Shown one piece after another: positions 20,284 to 29,374 of a DNA stretch of 46,551 bases. Under the pieces are notes generated by a model. That model did no database searches, was not told the DNA's origin, and saw nothing but the letters and a program-made list of their open reading frames with translations. A program made the position numbers and the translations under genes. Each line of letters starts with the position of its first letter. Within the stretch, counting starts at the first letter, position 1. This DNA is from a virus, in IMG/VR virus record IMGVR_UViG_3300048924_000575, positions 1-46,551 of that record; one strand, given 5' to 3'.

Positions 20284-20850
20284 ATGGCGTTGACAGACAA
20301 ACAGCGCCGCTTCGTGGATGAGTACCTCGTTGACCTCAACGCCACGCAAGCGGCGATAAGGGCGGGGTATAGCCAGAAGACTGCCTCATCCCAGGGCGAA
20401 CGCCTGTTGAGGAATGTTGAGGTTTCCCAGGCCGTCCAAGATTCGCAGGCGAAACGGTCGAGCCGCGTACAGGTGGATGCCGACTACGTTCTGCGCCGCC
20501 TGGTAGAGATCGACCAGATGGACGTCCTGGACATCATGCGCGCAGACATGTCGCTCAAGCCGGTGTCTGAGTGGCCCCTGGTGTGGCGCCGGTATCTGTC
20601 CGGCTTTGACCTCGGCGAGATGTTCGAGGGCCGCGGCGAAGAGCGGGAAATGATCGGCATCCTGAAGAAGATCAAGTGGCCGGACAAGGTGAAGAACCTT
20701 GAGCTGCTTGGGCGCCATGTGGGCGTAAGGGCGTTCCGCGATCAGGTGGAGCACATGGGCAAGAACGGCGGGCCGATGGAATTTGCCACTCTGTCCAAAG
20801 AGGAATACCGCCAGGCCCGCCGCGAGATGCTGGCGAATGACGACTGCTGA
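20284..20850 (+). CDS. terS: Terminase small subunit
   Basis: A 188-residue protein of the Terminase_2 (XtmA) family. MALTDKQRRFVDEYL and NATQAAIRAGYSQKTASSQG are the family's opening and form the DNA-binding helix-turn-helix. The C-terminal half (GRGEEREMIGILKKIKWPDK) likely contacts the large subunit. It recognises the packaging site. No Shine-Dalgarno precedes the ATG; the upstream DNA is AT-rich. The packaging site may lie in or just upstream of the gene. Confidence 0.9.
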   Translation: MALTDKQRRFVDEYLVDLNATQAAIRAGYSQKTASSQGERLLRNVEVSQAVQDSQAKRSSRVQVDADYVLRRLVEIDQMDVLDIMRADMSLKPVSEWPLVWRRYLSGFDLGEMFEGRGEEREMIGILKKIKWPDKVKNLELLGRHVGVRAFRDQVEHMGKNGGPMEFATLSKEEYRQARREMLANDDC

Positions 20851-22300
20851 CCAGCGTGACTATGCCCGACGCCTAGAGTGCGAAGAAGACGGGCTGTACT
20901 TCGCCCGGTACTTCTTTAAGCAGCGCATGGGCAACAAGATGATCGTTGCCCCGCACCACAAAGTTATCCAGGACACTCTGGACCGGGTGGTAAGCGGTGA
21001 AATTACGCGGCTGATCATCAATATCCCGCCCGGGTACACCAAGACAGAGCTCGCGACGATCAACCTGATTGGGCGCGGCCTGGCGCTGAACAACCGCGCC
21101 CGGTTTATGCATCTGTCCTACTCGCACAACTTGGCGCTGCTGAACTCCAGCACGGCACGGGGCGTCATCAAGTCGCAGGCCTATCAGGCAATGTGGCCGA
21201 TGGCGCTGAAGGACGACGCAGACAGTAAGGCCATGTGGTGGACTGAGCATGGCGGCGGGGTGTACGCCTCGTCGGCTGCCGGCCAGGTCACGGGCTTTCG
21301 GGCTGGCCACATGGAGCCGGGTTGGCAAGGCGCGCTGATTATTGACGACCCGGTCAAGCCCGACGACGCATATAGCGATACGGTGCGGGGCGGCATCAAC
21401 GACCGCTTCAACGAGACGATCAAGTCCCGCTTGGCGATCGAGACGACGCCGATGATCGTCATCATGCAGCGGATCCACTATCAGGATCTAAGCGGATACT
21501 TGCTGCGGGGCGGGTCCGGCGAAAAGTGGCATCACCTGAATCTCCCGGTGATCATCGACAACAGCGATCCGTACCCGAGCGAGAACACGCACGGTATACC
21601 AATTGCGCACGGCCTGCCTGATGGATGGCTGTGGCCCTACAAGCACAACGAGACGCACCGGACGGCGCTCTTTGCCCACCGCCGCACTGCCGAAGCTCAA
21701 TACATGCAGCGGCCGCGCCGGTTCAATGCCGAGGGCGCATTGTGGACTGAGGCGTTGATCGCCGCGGCGCACGCGCTCCAGATTCGGCATGACCGGAATC
21801 GCACGGTGGTGGCAATCGACCCGCAGGCAACGAACAGCGACGAGAGCGACGAAACCGGCATTGTGGTTGCCAGCTCCTACGGCGCAGGTGACGCGAAGCA
21901 GTACTCGGTCGACGGCGACTACAGCGGCAAGTTCTCCCCTAACGGGTGGGCAACCAAAGCAATGGGCGCCTACGACCAGCACCGCGCCGACGCCATCGTC
22001 ATAGAGACGAACCAGGGTGGCGACATGGCCGAAGAGACTTTGCGCAATGCGGGTTTCAAAGGTCGCATTGTTCGAGTGCATGCGAGCAAAGGCAAGTACG
22101 CCCGGGCCGAGCCCATATCGGCGCTGTACGAGCAAGGCAGGGTTGCCCATCAAGGCAGCCTCTACCTGCTTGAGAACCAACTTATGGAATACGTCCCGGC
22201 CACGGCGAAGAAATCGCCCGACCGGCTGGACGCAATGGTCTACGCACTCACAGAGCTCGGTGGCGCCAAGCCCATCGGCATGCTTCTCCCAGGACGGTAA
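20837..22300 (+). CDS. terL: Terminase large subunit (ATPase/nuclease)
   Basis: A 487-residue packaging motor. The N-terminal ATPase has a Walker A-like IPPGYTKT at about 65-72 and Walker B-like ALIIDDPVK. The C-terminal RNase H-like nuclease has VVAIDPQAT, VIETNQGG and DRLDAMVYAL, which supply the metal-binding acids. It translocates DNA into the prohead and cuts concatemers. Start 20837 overlaps terS by 14 bp; a longer in-frame start at 20783 would overlap it more. Confidence 0.95.
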   Translation: MTTADQRDYARRLECEEDGLYFARYFFKQRMGNKMIVAPHHKVIQDTLDRVVSGEITRLIINIPPGYTKTELATINLIGRGLALNNRARFMHLSYSHNLALLNSSTARGVIKSQAYQAMWPMALKDDADSKAMWWTEHGGGVYASSAAGQVTGFRAGHMEPGWQGALIIDDPVKPDDAYSDTVRGGINDRFNETIKSRLAIETTPMIVIMQRIHYQDLSGYLLRGGSGEKWHHLNLPVIIDNSDPYPSENTHGIPIAHGLPDGWLWPYKHNETHRTALFAHRRTAEAQYMQRPRRFNAEGALWTEALIAAAHALQIRHDRNRTVVAIDPQATNSDESDETGIVVASSYGAGDAKQYSVDGDYSGKFSPNGWATKAMGAYDQHRADAIVIETNQGGDMAEETLRNAGFKGRIVRVHASKGKYARAEPISALYEQGRVAHQGSLYLLENQLMEYVPATAKKSPDRLDAMVYALTELGGAKPIGMLLPGR

Positions 22301-22498
22301 ATGGCAATTTTCAAGGTCACGCAGCGCGACAGTGGCAAGTCCATGGTCGTGCGGGCGAAGTGCGTCTCGTGCGCGCGCACCGTGGCTGTCGAGAATGCCG
22401 GGGCCGAGGGTACAGCCGTCTGGCGTGATCCGGATCAATCGAGCGTTGAGTTTGTACGCCACGACGACAGGCCCGGCCTGATTCTCAAATCGGAATGA
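22301..22498 (+). CDS. Small hypothetical protein
   Basis: A 65-residue protein with one CVSCAR motif and an otherwise beta-rich composition. It lies directly after terL and overlaps the portal start. Small proteins between terminase and portal are frequent in this phage group; function unknown. Confidence 0.6.
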   Translation: MAIFKVTQRDSGKSMVVRAKCVSCARTVAVENAGAEGTAVWRDPDQSSVEFVRHDDRPGLILKSE

Positions 22499-23868
22499 GC
22501 ATGTCAGACACGAACAACAGCGAACAGCTTCAGTTGGCAGTCAATGCCGCACTGAGCCAGGCGCAGATCGCTCGCGCCCGTATGGGCCTGCTGGGCGGCC
22601 AGGGGATCGACAACAAGCGGCCCCAGGCCTGGTGCGAGTACGGTTTCCCCGAAGACATCGGGTTTGCCGACTTCTACGCGCTGTATCGCCGTGGCGGCAT
22701 CGCGCACGGCGCGATCGATAAGATTACGTCCGCGTGCTGGAAGACGAATCCTTGGGTAATCGAGGGCGACGACCAGGACAACGCGACGGATGAGACTGCT
22801 TGGGAACGCGGCAACAAGAAGTTGTTCACCCCCAAGTTCTGGCGCGCGGTGGCCGAGGCGGACAAACGCCGTCTGGTTGGTCGCTATTCGGGCTTGCTCC
22901 TACAGGTGCGCGATAGCGGACGCTGGGACGAGGCCATCAAGCGCAAAGGCTCGCAACTGGTCAAGATCATCCCGACCTGGGCAGGTAGCCTCAAGCCGGC
23001 GGGATTCAACACCAACGCCCAGGACGAGGGATACGGCCAGGTCACGAAATGGCAATACACCGAGCACGGCATGGAAGGAACTGTCGGGCGCAAGGTGGAC
23101 ATCCACCCCGACCGCGTTTTTATCCTGGGCGATGCCTCATGTGACGCCATCGGCTTCCTGGAGCCGGCCTACAACGCCTTCGTCAGCCTGGAAAAGGTGG
23201 AAGGCGGCTCGGGTGAATCGTTCCTGAAGAACGCCTCGCGCCAACTGTCGGTCAACTATGACAAGGAAGTGGACCTGGGCAGCATCGCCCAGAGCTATGG
23301 CGTTTCGCTGGACCAGTTGCAGGCGCGCTTCAATGAGGCGGCCCGTGAGGTCAATCGAGGCAACGACGCTCTGCTGGTCACGCAGGGCGCCACGGTCAAC
23401 CCGCTGGTTACGGCCGTTGCCGACCCTGGCCCGACCTACAACGTCAACCTGCAGACGGCCGGCGCCGCTCTGGACATCCCCAGCAAGATCCTGGTCGGGA
23501 TGCAGACCGGAGAGCGCGCCAGCTCGGAAGACCAAAAGTACTTCAATGCCCGGTGTCAATCGCGGCGTGCCGATTTGGGTATGGAGATCCACGACTTGGT
23601 GGAGCACCTGACGCGCATCGGCGTGGTCCAACCCATATCCGAATACACGGTGATGTGGGACGACCTGACCGAAGCAACTCAGGCCGACAAGCTGGGCAAC
23701 GCCAAGGTGATGAGCGAGATCAACCAGACAGCACAGGCTTCCGGCGCCGAGGTCTTTACCACGGACGAGATTCGCGAGGCAGCAGGATACGACCCCAGCG
23801 ACGACACCGAGCCATTGCCCGACGAAGACGAGGATGACGATGGCCCGATCACCGATCCTGCCGAGTAA
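22495..23868 (+). CDS. Portal protein (DUF1073 family)
   Basis: A 457-residue protein of the DUF1073 (anti-CBASS/portal) group. Typical segments: FYALYRRGGIAHGAIDKITS, CWKTNPW, then LGDASCDAIGFLEPAYNAF and the C-terminal region PSKILVGMQTGERASSEDQ. Portals form the dodecameric ring at the capsid vertex through which DNA passes. The first ATG overlaps the previous stop; a second ATG two codons later is equally possible. The tail ends in an acidic stretch. Confidence 0.9.
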   Translation: MSMSDTNNSEQLQLAVNAALSQAQIARARMGLLGGQGIDNKRPQAWCEYGFPEDIGFADFYALYRRGGIAHGAIDKITSACWKTNPWVIEGDDQDNATDETAWERGNKKLFTPKFWRAVAEADKRRLVGRYSGLLLQVRDSGRWDEAIKRKGSQLVKIIPTWAGSLKPAGFNTNAQDEGYGQVTKWQYTEHGMEGTVGRKVDIHPDRVFILGDASCDAIGFLEPAYNAFVSLEKVEGGSGESFLKNASRQLSVNYDKEVDLGSIAQSYGVSLDQLQARFNEAAREVNRGNDALLVTQGATVNPLVTAVADPGPTYNVNLQTAGAALDIPSKILVGMQTGERASSEDQKYFNARCQSRRADLGMEIHDLVEHLTRIGVVQPISEYTVMWDDLTEATQADKLGNAKVMSEINQTAQASGAEVFTTDEIREAAGYDPSDDTEPLPDEDEDDDGPITDPAE

Positions 23869-24766
23869 TCAGGCAGACCCGACAGGGGTAGATCGGCTAG
23901 AGCGGGGCGCCATGAAGGACTTTGACCGGCGCATGCGGCGGATTCGGAATGGCTACGTTGAGGCGCTTGGCCGCATCCCGGCCGAGCCGGTCGTGAACAA
24001 GAGCTACACCTTCAGGCTGGATCAGGCGCTGCTGTCGTCGATCTTCGCTGACACAGACCGCCTGGTTGACGAAATTCTGCTGGAAGGCGGGGAGCGCAAC
24101 CTTTGGCTGTTTGAGTCCTATGTGGGCGTGGCTTACCAGCGCGGGACAGCGCAGGAGTTCGCCAACCTTGGCCAGCAGTCGCCGGCCTACAAGGCGGGGC
24201 GTGACTCTCTGCAAGCGTTGCTCAGATCCGAGCCATACCAAGCGCGTCTGTCCCTGGTGAGAGCGCGCCAGTTTGAGGAAATGAAAGGTCTGTCCGGTCA
24301 GGTAAAGGCGGACATGTCCCGCATCCTGTCCGATGGTATCGGCCGGGGCTTGAGCCCCCGCGATATCGCCAGAAATCTGACAGAGCAGACGGGTATCGAG
24401 GCCCGCCGGGGCCACCGCATCGCACGTACTGAAGTGCCGATGGCGCTGCGGCGCGCACGGTGGGATGAACAAGACCAGGCGCAGGAAGACTACGGCACCC
24501 AGGCGAAGCTGATGCACATGTCCGCTCTTAGCCCAACCACGCGCCTGACGCATGCCCGCCGGCACGCGAAGCTGTTCACCAGCGAAGAAACCCGCGAGTG
24601 GTACGCACGCGACGCCAACGCCATCAACTGCAAGTGCAGCCAAGTTTCGGTCCTGGTGGACGAGAAGGGCGAGCCCCTTGTGCCTGCGATTGTCGACCGG
24701 GCGCGTAAGAACTACCAGGTGATGAAAGACAAAGGCAACGGCCCCTGGGCCGATGACAAGGAATAG
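23834..24766 (+). CDS. Head morphogenesis protein (Mu F / SPP1 gp7-like)
   Basis: A 310-residue protein. The C-terminal part has the F-like fingerprint: ARRGHRIARTEVPMALRRAR followed by NAINCKCSQVSVLVDEKG with the conserved Cys pair. The N-terminal two thirds are helical. Such proteins are minor head proteins that bind portal and assist DNA injection or head assembly. The ATG at 23834 lies in the end of the portal gene (35-bp overlap). Confidence 0.88.
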   Translation: MTMARSPILPSNQADPTGVDRLERGAMKDFDRRMRRIRNGYVEALGRIPAEPVVNKSYTFRLDQALLSSIFADTDRLVDEILLEGGERNLWLFESYVGVAYQRGTAQEFANLGQQSPAYKAGRDSLQALLRSEPYQARLSLVRARQFEEMKGLSGQVKADMSRILSDGIGRGLSPRDIARNLTEQTGIEARRGHRIARTEVPMALRRARWDEQDQAQEDYGTQAKLMHMSALSPTTRLTHARRHAKLFTSEETREWYARDANAINCKCSQVSVLVDEKGEPLVPAIVDRARKNYQVMKDKGNGPWADDKE

Positions 24767-24768
24767 CC

Positions 24769-26007
24769 ATGCCGATGCAGGTAAACATCCGCACGCAGGT
24801 CAACAGTAAGTCCATCCGCCGCGAGCAGCACAACGGCCGGGAGCACATCGTAATCCCGAGCTACACCATGCCGTTTGACGTGGTGATGAACGGTGGCTTG
24901 TACCCGAAAGACCAAATCGTCGCCAATTACAAGAAGCTTGAAGGAACGCTGGCCCCGCTTGGCCACCCGACCGTTAACGGCGCGTTTGTGTCCGCCTTCT
25001 CCCCGGAAGGCATCAACCTGGGGCATATCGGCGCCTGGAACCGCAATACGAAGCTGGTCGGCAACCGCGTCTACACCGAAAAGTGGATTGACGTGGAGGT
25101 CGCACAGAACACGGCGGGCGGTCGGCGCGTGATCGAGCGCGTAGAGCAACTTGAGAAGGGAGAGGGCGAGCCGGTGCATACCAGCGTGGCCGTCTTCCTG
25201 GAGCGTGAGCCGGCCGTCAACGCCGACGGCTATGAATGGACCGCCAAGATCCACGGTATCGACCACGACGCCATCCTGCTTGACGAGCCAGGCGCCGCCA
25301 CCCCCGAGCAGGGTGTGGGCCTGATGGTCAACGCTGACCAAGCTAAGCCGCTCCATGTGAATGCCGGTGCGCTGGTAGGCGAATCGTTCCGCGAGCGCGA
25401 GAACCGCATCCAAGCCGCCGCCAAGGCCCGCTTTGCGCCGGGCACCGAGGATTACGTCTGGGTAGCCGATTTCACCGACACCCAGGCGGTTCTGGTGCGT
25501 AACGGCGGCGTGGCCGAAGTATATGGATATGCCACCGAGGGCGGAAAAATCGTCTTCGATGACGTCGGCTCCCCCGTCGTCCGCCAGGAATCCTGGGTCA
25601 CCACTGTGGTGAACAGCTTCAAACGAGTTTTCAACCATCAGGCTCGGCCTGATAAACCACTGGAGGGCAATATGCCTCTGACCGCTGAAGAAAAGGCCGA
25701 GCTGACCAACGACATCAGCAAAGCCTTCGCCGCCAACCTGGCGGAGCAACTCAAGCCGTTGACGGACAAGATCCAAGGCTTGGAGACCAACCACAAGGCG
25801 TTGTCCGACTCCTTGACCGCCAACGCCAAGGCCGAAGAGGCCGAAAAGCGCAAGGCCGTGGCCGCTGTGCATGGTGACATCGTTGCCAATGCGCTGTCCG
25901 GCGAGCCCTTGGACGCGATGTTCAAGGCGCTGGGCACCGCGGCGCCGATCACCAACGGCCACGTTGCCGATTCCGGCAAGCCGCGCTTTGACGAAGTCCC
26001 GGAATAA
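24769..26007 (+). CDS. Prohead protease (DUF2213) with scaffold-like C-terminus
   Basis: A 412-residue protein. The DUF2213 protease domain occupies about 1-260 (LEGTLAPLGHPTVNG, GEPVHTSVAVFLE). From about 302 it becomes highly charged and helical (MPLTAEEKAELTNDISKAFA, LKPLTDKIQGLETN), like a scaffolding protein. The protease matures the head and is expected to cleave itself and scaffold. The ATG at 24769 has no strong ribosome site; translation is probably coupled to the gene 2 bp upstream. Confidence 0.88.
   Translation: MPMQVNIRTQVNSKSIRREQHNGREHIVIPSYTMPFDVVMNGGLYPKDQIVANYKKLEGTLAPLGHPTVNGAFVSAFSPEGINLGHIGAWNRNTKLVGNRVYTEKWIDVEVAQNTAGGRRVIERVEQLEKGEGEPVHTSVAVFLEREPAVNADGYEWTAKIHGIDHDAILLDEPGAATPEQGVGLMVNADQAKPLHVNAGALVGESFRERENRIQAAAKARFAPGTEDYVWVADFTDTQAVLVRNGGVAEVYGYATEGGKIVFDDVGSPVVRQESWVTTVVNSFKRVFNHQARPDKPLEGNMPLTAEEKAELTNDISKAFAANLAEQLKPLTDKIQGLETNHKALSDSLTANAKAEEAEKRKAVAAVHGDIVANALSGEPLDAMFKALGTAAPITNGHVADSGKPRFDEVPE
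25672..26007 (+). CDS. Nested scaffolding protein (internal start in the protease gene)
   Basis: An in-frame ATG at 25672 is preceded by TGGAGGGCAAT, a strong ribosome site 5-6 bp upstream. It would give a 111-residue product identical to the charged helical C-terminal part of the protease gene. Lambda C/Nu3 uses the same layout, where the shorter product is the scaffold. Composition (Lys, Glu, Ala, coiled-coil prone) fits a scaffold. Confidence 0.65.
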   Translation: MPLTAEEKAELTNDISKAFAANLAEQLKPLTDKIQGLETNHKALSDSLTANAKAEEAEKRKAVAAVHGDIVANALSGEPLDAMFKALGTAAPITNGHVADSGKPRFDEVPE

Positions 26008-26019
26008 GGAGCCCAGATC

Positions 26020-26487
26020 ATGGCTGTGAAATGGAACAAGATTTACCGTGGCGGCGTTCATCGCACCACGCCCGAAACGCGCGAAGTGAACGCGCCGACC
26101 ACGGGCACCTTTCTGCCCGGTACGGCGGTCACCATCACCTCCGCCGCGGGCGACATGACCGTCCAGAAGGGCATCACTGGTGAGCGTGATTTCTGGTACT
26201 TGATCGGCGAGCAGTTGCACGGCTCCGTCGACGACAACCAGGTCGGCGGCGGCTCGTCCATGCGCCTGTACACGCCGCGCTCCGCAGACCTGATGGCCGG
26301 ACGTCTGGTGGCCGGTGTCGCGATTGCAGACGATGTGCCCCTGACGATCAACGCCGATGGGCGCTTCGCTCTGGCCGTCACTGACGACCCGATCCATGCG
26401 TACATCGACGATCCGGCCAATGCCTTCCCCGGCACGACCCCGACCACGTCGACGCTGGACCAGTTGGTCCCGATCAAGATCCGCTAA
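26020..26487 (+). CDS. Head decoration / capsid cement protein (DUF2190-like)
   Basis: A 155-residue beta-rich protein lying between protease and major capsid. The opening (KWNKIYRGGVHRTTPETREV) and Gly/Thr/Ala-rich strands (TGTFLPGTAVTITSAAG) suit a capsid-stabilising protein, as does its order in the head cluster. No exact family was confirmed. AAGGAG lies 8 bp upstream. Confidence 0.65.
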   Translation: MAVKWNKIYRGGVHRTTPETREVNAPTTGTFLPGTAVTITSAAGDMTVQKGITGERDFWYLIGEQLHGSVDDNQVGGGSSMRLYTPRSADLMAGRLVAGVAIADDVPLTINADGRFALAVTDDPIHAYIDDPANAFPGTTPTTSTLDQLVPIKIR

Positions 26488-26498
26488 GGAGGCCGAAA

Positions 26499-27554
26499 AT
26501 GGCTTTTTACGTAGACAAAAAGGGCCTGGAAGCGAATTCCGGCCTCAAGAAGCAGCACCAGTTCATCGTGAACGCGCGTACCGCGAACTGGGATCACGAA
26601 ACCGGCCTGATGAAGGCCGCCGGCCTGGAAGTGAACGAGGCCCGCATCCCCGGCGAGGTGTGGCGTGACTTCGATACGCAGACCAAGACCCTGATGCTGT
26701 CCGATGAAGGCGGCGTCCTGCTGAACGACCTGATGCCCCTGGCGCGCAACGTCCACATCGGCAAGATCGTCAGCGAATACCGCCGCTACGGCGCGGATGA
26801 GCTGGAAGTCCGGTCCAGCATCGACGGCCAGCACCGCAAGCCCGTGAACCACGTCAGCTTCGACTATGACGGCGCCATCGTTCTGGTTCACTCGACGCAA
26901 GTTGGCCGCATCTGGCGCGAGCTGGACGGCATGCGCTCGGAAGGCTACGACGCTCTGTTGGACGACCAAGCCGCGGCTACGCGCTTTGTCCGCAAGCGCA
27001 CCGTCGACAACTTCGTTGATGGCACGCCCGATCTGACGTACAAGACCTACCAAGCCTACGGCATCAAGAACAACCCGAACACCATCGCGTTGGACTTGGG
27101 CGCCGCTGGCCTGAACGTGGATCTGACCAGCCCGACGTTGACCTTTGCGCAGGCATGGGGCGCCTTCGTCGCCGCGCTGCAAGCGCTCCAAGGCCAGGGC
27201 AACAACGCGGTTGGCAATGTCACGTTCTACATCTCGGACGCGATCTGGTTCAACCTTCTGCGCATCGCCAATCCCGGCACCAGCAACGTTGAAACGATCC
27301 TCCAAGGTCTGCAACGCATCCCCGGTGTGGCTGGCTTCAAGCGCACGGACACCGTGACCGGCAATGAATTCCTGGCCATCATCTTGTCCAGCGAATACAT
27401 CCGCCCGGTCGTCGGCATGCCCGTCACCACCACGCCGATCCCGCGCGTCACGCCGATGGACGACTGGCATGTGCTGGTGTGGGGTGCGTCGGGCTTGCAG
27501 GTTAAGGCCGATGCGCAGGGCCGTAGCGGCGTGCTGTACGCCAGCGCGGCATAA
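26499..27554 (+). CDS. Major capsid protein
   Basis: A 351-residue protein in the standard position after protease and cement protein. It has the N-arm and E-loop region (GLEANSGLKKQHQFIVNART, HETGLMKAAG), a central AALQALQGQGNNAVGNVTFY segment and a C-terminal LVWGASGLQVKADAQGRSG strand typical of HK97-fold coat proteins related to DUF6260. No cleavable delta domain is obvious. GGAGG lies 7 bp before the ATG. Confidence 0.85.
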   Translation: MAFYVDKKGLEANSGLKKQHQFIVNARTANWDHETGLMKAAGLEVNEARIPGEVWRDFDTQTKTLMLSDEGGVLLNDLMPLARNVHIGKIVSEYRRYGADELEVRSSIDGQHRKPVNHVSFDYDGAIVLVHSTQVGRIWRELDGMRSEGYDALLDDQAAATRFVRKRTVDNFVDGTPDLTYKTYQAYGIKNNPNTIALDLGAAGLNVDLTSPTLTFAQAWGAFVAALQALQGQGNNAVGNVTFYISDAIWFNLLRIANPGTSNVETILQGLQRIPGVAGFKRTDTVTGNEFLAIILSSEYIRPVVGMPVTTTPIPRVTPMDDWHVLVWGASGLQVKADAQGRSGVLYASAA

Positions 27555-27564
27555 GGGGGGAATC

Positions 27565-27876
27565 ATGGCGAAATCCAAGTACATCCTCCTGCGCAAGATC
27601 ATAGGCGCCGAAGTGATGCTGCCCGGCGCGGTGATCGAGCTCACGCCCGACCAGGCCGCCCATCCGCTGTATCGCACCCGTGTGCGCAAGGCCGATGACG
27701 GTGTGGCCCTGGTGCCGGCCACGCCTGGGGCAGGTACGGGCGGTGCCGATCAGGAAAAGGGCGACGTCAAGAGCCGCCTGAAAGAGCTGGGTATCAAGTA
27801 CGACGGCCGGAAGAGTGCCGATGAACTGGTTGCCCTGCTGCCCGATGGCGATCCGCTGAAGCCTGCCGCCAACTAA
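27565..27876 (+). CDS. Small head protein / head completion accessory
   Basis: A 103-residue protein. The N-terminus (KYILLRKIIGAEVMLPGAVI) resembles small head or decoration proteins; the C-terminus (KSRLKELGIKYDGRKSADEL) looks like a short HeH/SAP-type DNA-binding helix pair, which would bind packaged DNA or the capsid lattice. GGGGGG precedes the ATG. The next feature is a terminator. Confidence 0.55.
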   Translation: MAKSKYILLRKIIGAEVMLPGAVIELTPDQAAHPLYRTRVRKADDGVALVPATPGAGTGGADQEKGDVKSRLKELGIKYDGRKSADELVALLPDGDPLKPAAN

Positions 27877-27898
27877 CCGCCTTCGGGCGGTTTTCTTT
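27877..27898 (+). terminator. Rho-independent terminator after the head genes
   Basis: CCGCC/GGCGG hairpin with a TTCG tetraloop followed by TTTTCTTTT. It would lower expression of tail genes relative to capsid genes, as seen in many phages. Confidence 0.85.
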
Positions 27899-27943
27899 TG
27901 GCCCTGCCTGATGGTGGGGCCATATTTATTTTGAGGTCTGGAT

Positions 27944-28333
27944 ATGGTGACGATCGACCAAGCCAAGCAGTATCTGGAAGGCCAGGGGATCGTCCTGCCG
28001 GTTTTCGTCCTGGCTGCGCTTGTCGCCCAGGCAAACAGCATCCAGGAATGTCTGGATGAGCATTACACGCCAGAAACGGCGCTGCTGATCCAGTTGTACC
28101 TGCTGAGCCTGATGGGGCTGGGGCAGGGGGATCGCTACATCAGCAGCCAGACGGCGCCTAGCGGCGCTTCTCGCTCGTTCCGGTATCAGGGATTCGCCGA
28201 TCGATGGAGCGGCGCGCTGTCTTTGCTACGCGGCCTGGACAAGTACGGGTGCGCTTCCGAGCTGATCCCGCCCGATCCGACCAAGAAGGCGTTTGCGGGC
28301 ATGTGGATCGCTAAGGGCGGGTGCCACGAATGA
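27944..28333 (+). CDS. Head-tail connector protein (DUF7370-like)
   Basis: A 129-residue helical protein (MVTIDQAKQYLEGQGIVLP start) with YTPETALLIQLYLLSLMGLG as a long helix. This pattern and its place between capsid and tail genes fit the gp6-like adaptor that binds the portal. It has a GAGGT upstream. Confidence 0.65.
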   Translation: MVTIDQAKQYLEGQGIVLPVFVLAALVAQANSIQECLDEHYTPETALLIQLYLLSLMGLGQGDRYISSQTAPSGASRSFRYQGFADRWSGALSLLRGLDKYGCASELIPPDPTKKAFAGMWIAKGGCHE

Positions 28334-28668
28334 GCGCCACCGCCAATTGGAGCTATACGAACATCGCGACGGTCCGACCGTTTGTGTCGATCGACATGAT
28401 GACCGGCGAAACGGTTTACGGCGCTGAGTTCGATATCGCCTGCACCTGGACGGCAGAAAGCAAGATGGAGCGCGAGTCGGGCGGGCCGAGTGGGGCGCGC
28501 GGGGCGGAATTCCTCTCGCAGCACATCATCTTCACCGAAGACAAGCGCCCGAAGTACCTGGATCAAATCCGCTTTGACGGCTCGAACGGCTGGGAAGAAA
28601 TCCGCTCGGTGACGAACTGGGATATGTCCTTCTTCGGCGAAGAGCCGGACTTGAAACTGGTGACCTAA
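28330..28668 (+). CDS. Probable head-closure / neck protein
   Basis: A 112-residue beta-rich protein. Start 28330 overlaps the previous stop. Its order (adaptor, stopper, tail completion) suggests the head-closure role. No family could be named with certainty. Confidence 0.5.
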   Translation: MSATANWSYTNIATVRPFVSIDMMTGETVYGAEFDIACTWTAESKMERESGGPSGARGAEFLSQHIIFTEDKRPKYLDQIRFDGSNGWEEIRSVTNWDMSFFGEEPDLKLVT

Positions 28669-28937
28669 TGAATGCGAAAGAAATCATCGAAGCGGCCTAC
28701 CGGAAGCTCTCCGAGGACTACGACGAGGACCCGCGTAGTGCCCTAATGCGAGGGCTGTCCGCCCTTATGAACGCCGACGCCGAAGTGCCCACCGGAGAAA
28801 TCGAACTGAACGCGAACGTACGCGCAGGCGGGCTCTTCACTGTCTCAGATCAGCATGGCCGCCCGGTGAGGGGTGTGAAGGCCGTTTCGATGTTCCGGGA
28901 CCAGGATGGGCAACCGGTGCTCCAGGTGAGCCTCTGA
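28668..28937 (+). CDS. Hypothetical structural protein
   Basis: An 89-residue protein: an acidic helical N-terminus (KEIIEAAYRKLSEDYDED) and a beta-rich C-terminus (GLFTVSDQHGRPVRGVKAV). It overlaps both neighbours by one base each and sits inside the connector cluster. Function unknown. Confidence 0.5.
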   Translation: MNAKEIIEAAYRKLSEDYDEDPRSALMRGLSALMNADAEVPTGEIELNANVRAGGLFTVSDQHGRPVRGVKAVSMFRDQDGQPVLQVSL

Positions 28938-29374
28938 TGCCGGTCAAGGGCATCGAGCGCGTCAAGCGCGGCTTTCGGATCGCGGTCAAGGAGATCGGCG
29001 AAGGCAAGACCGAGCGCGCCGTCTACGAGACGTTGTCGCAGGGCTCGGCAATGGCTGCGCAGATGACGCCGATCGACTCAAGCAACCTGGTCAACAGCCA
29101 GTACGCACCGCAAATTGACGTGAAGGAAGGCAAGGTGTCCGGCTCGGTCGGGTATACGGCTTCCTATGCTGCGGCGGTTCACGAAGCCTCCGGGAAGCTC
29201 AAGGGAAAGCCTCGGGCCGACTTTGGCAGGACGCGCGCAGGCGTGGGTTTCGGAGGCGGCACAGGCAACGGCAACTATTGGGACCCCAATGCGGAGCCCG
29301 AATTCCTTACCAAGGGCTTTGATCAGATCAAGGGTGCGGTGCCGGCCATTCTCAAAAGGATCTACGGTGTTTGA
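28937..29374 (+). CDS. Tail completion protein (HK97 gp10-like)
   Basis: A 145-residue protein with the gp10 signature: MAAQMTPIDSSNLVNSQYAP, then TASYAAAVHEASGKLKGKPR and EPEFLTKGFDQ near the C-terminus. Such proteins join head and tail. It overlaps the next gene by 8 bp. Confidence 0.8.
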   Translation: MPVKGIERVKRGFRIAVKEIGEGKTERAVYETLSQGSAMAAQMTPIDSSNLVNSQYAPQIDVKEGKVSGSVGYTASYAAAVHEASGKLKGKPRADFGRTRAGVGFGGGTGNGNYWDPNAEPEFLTKGFDQIKGAVPAILKRIYGV

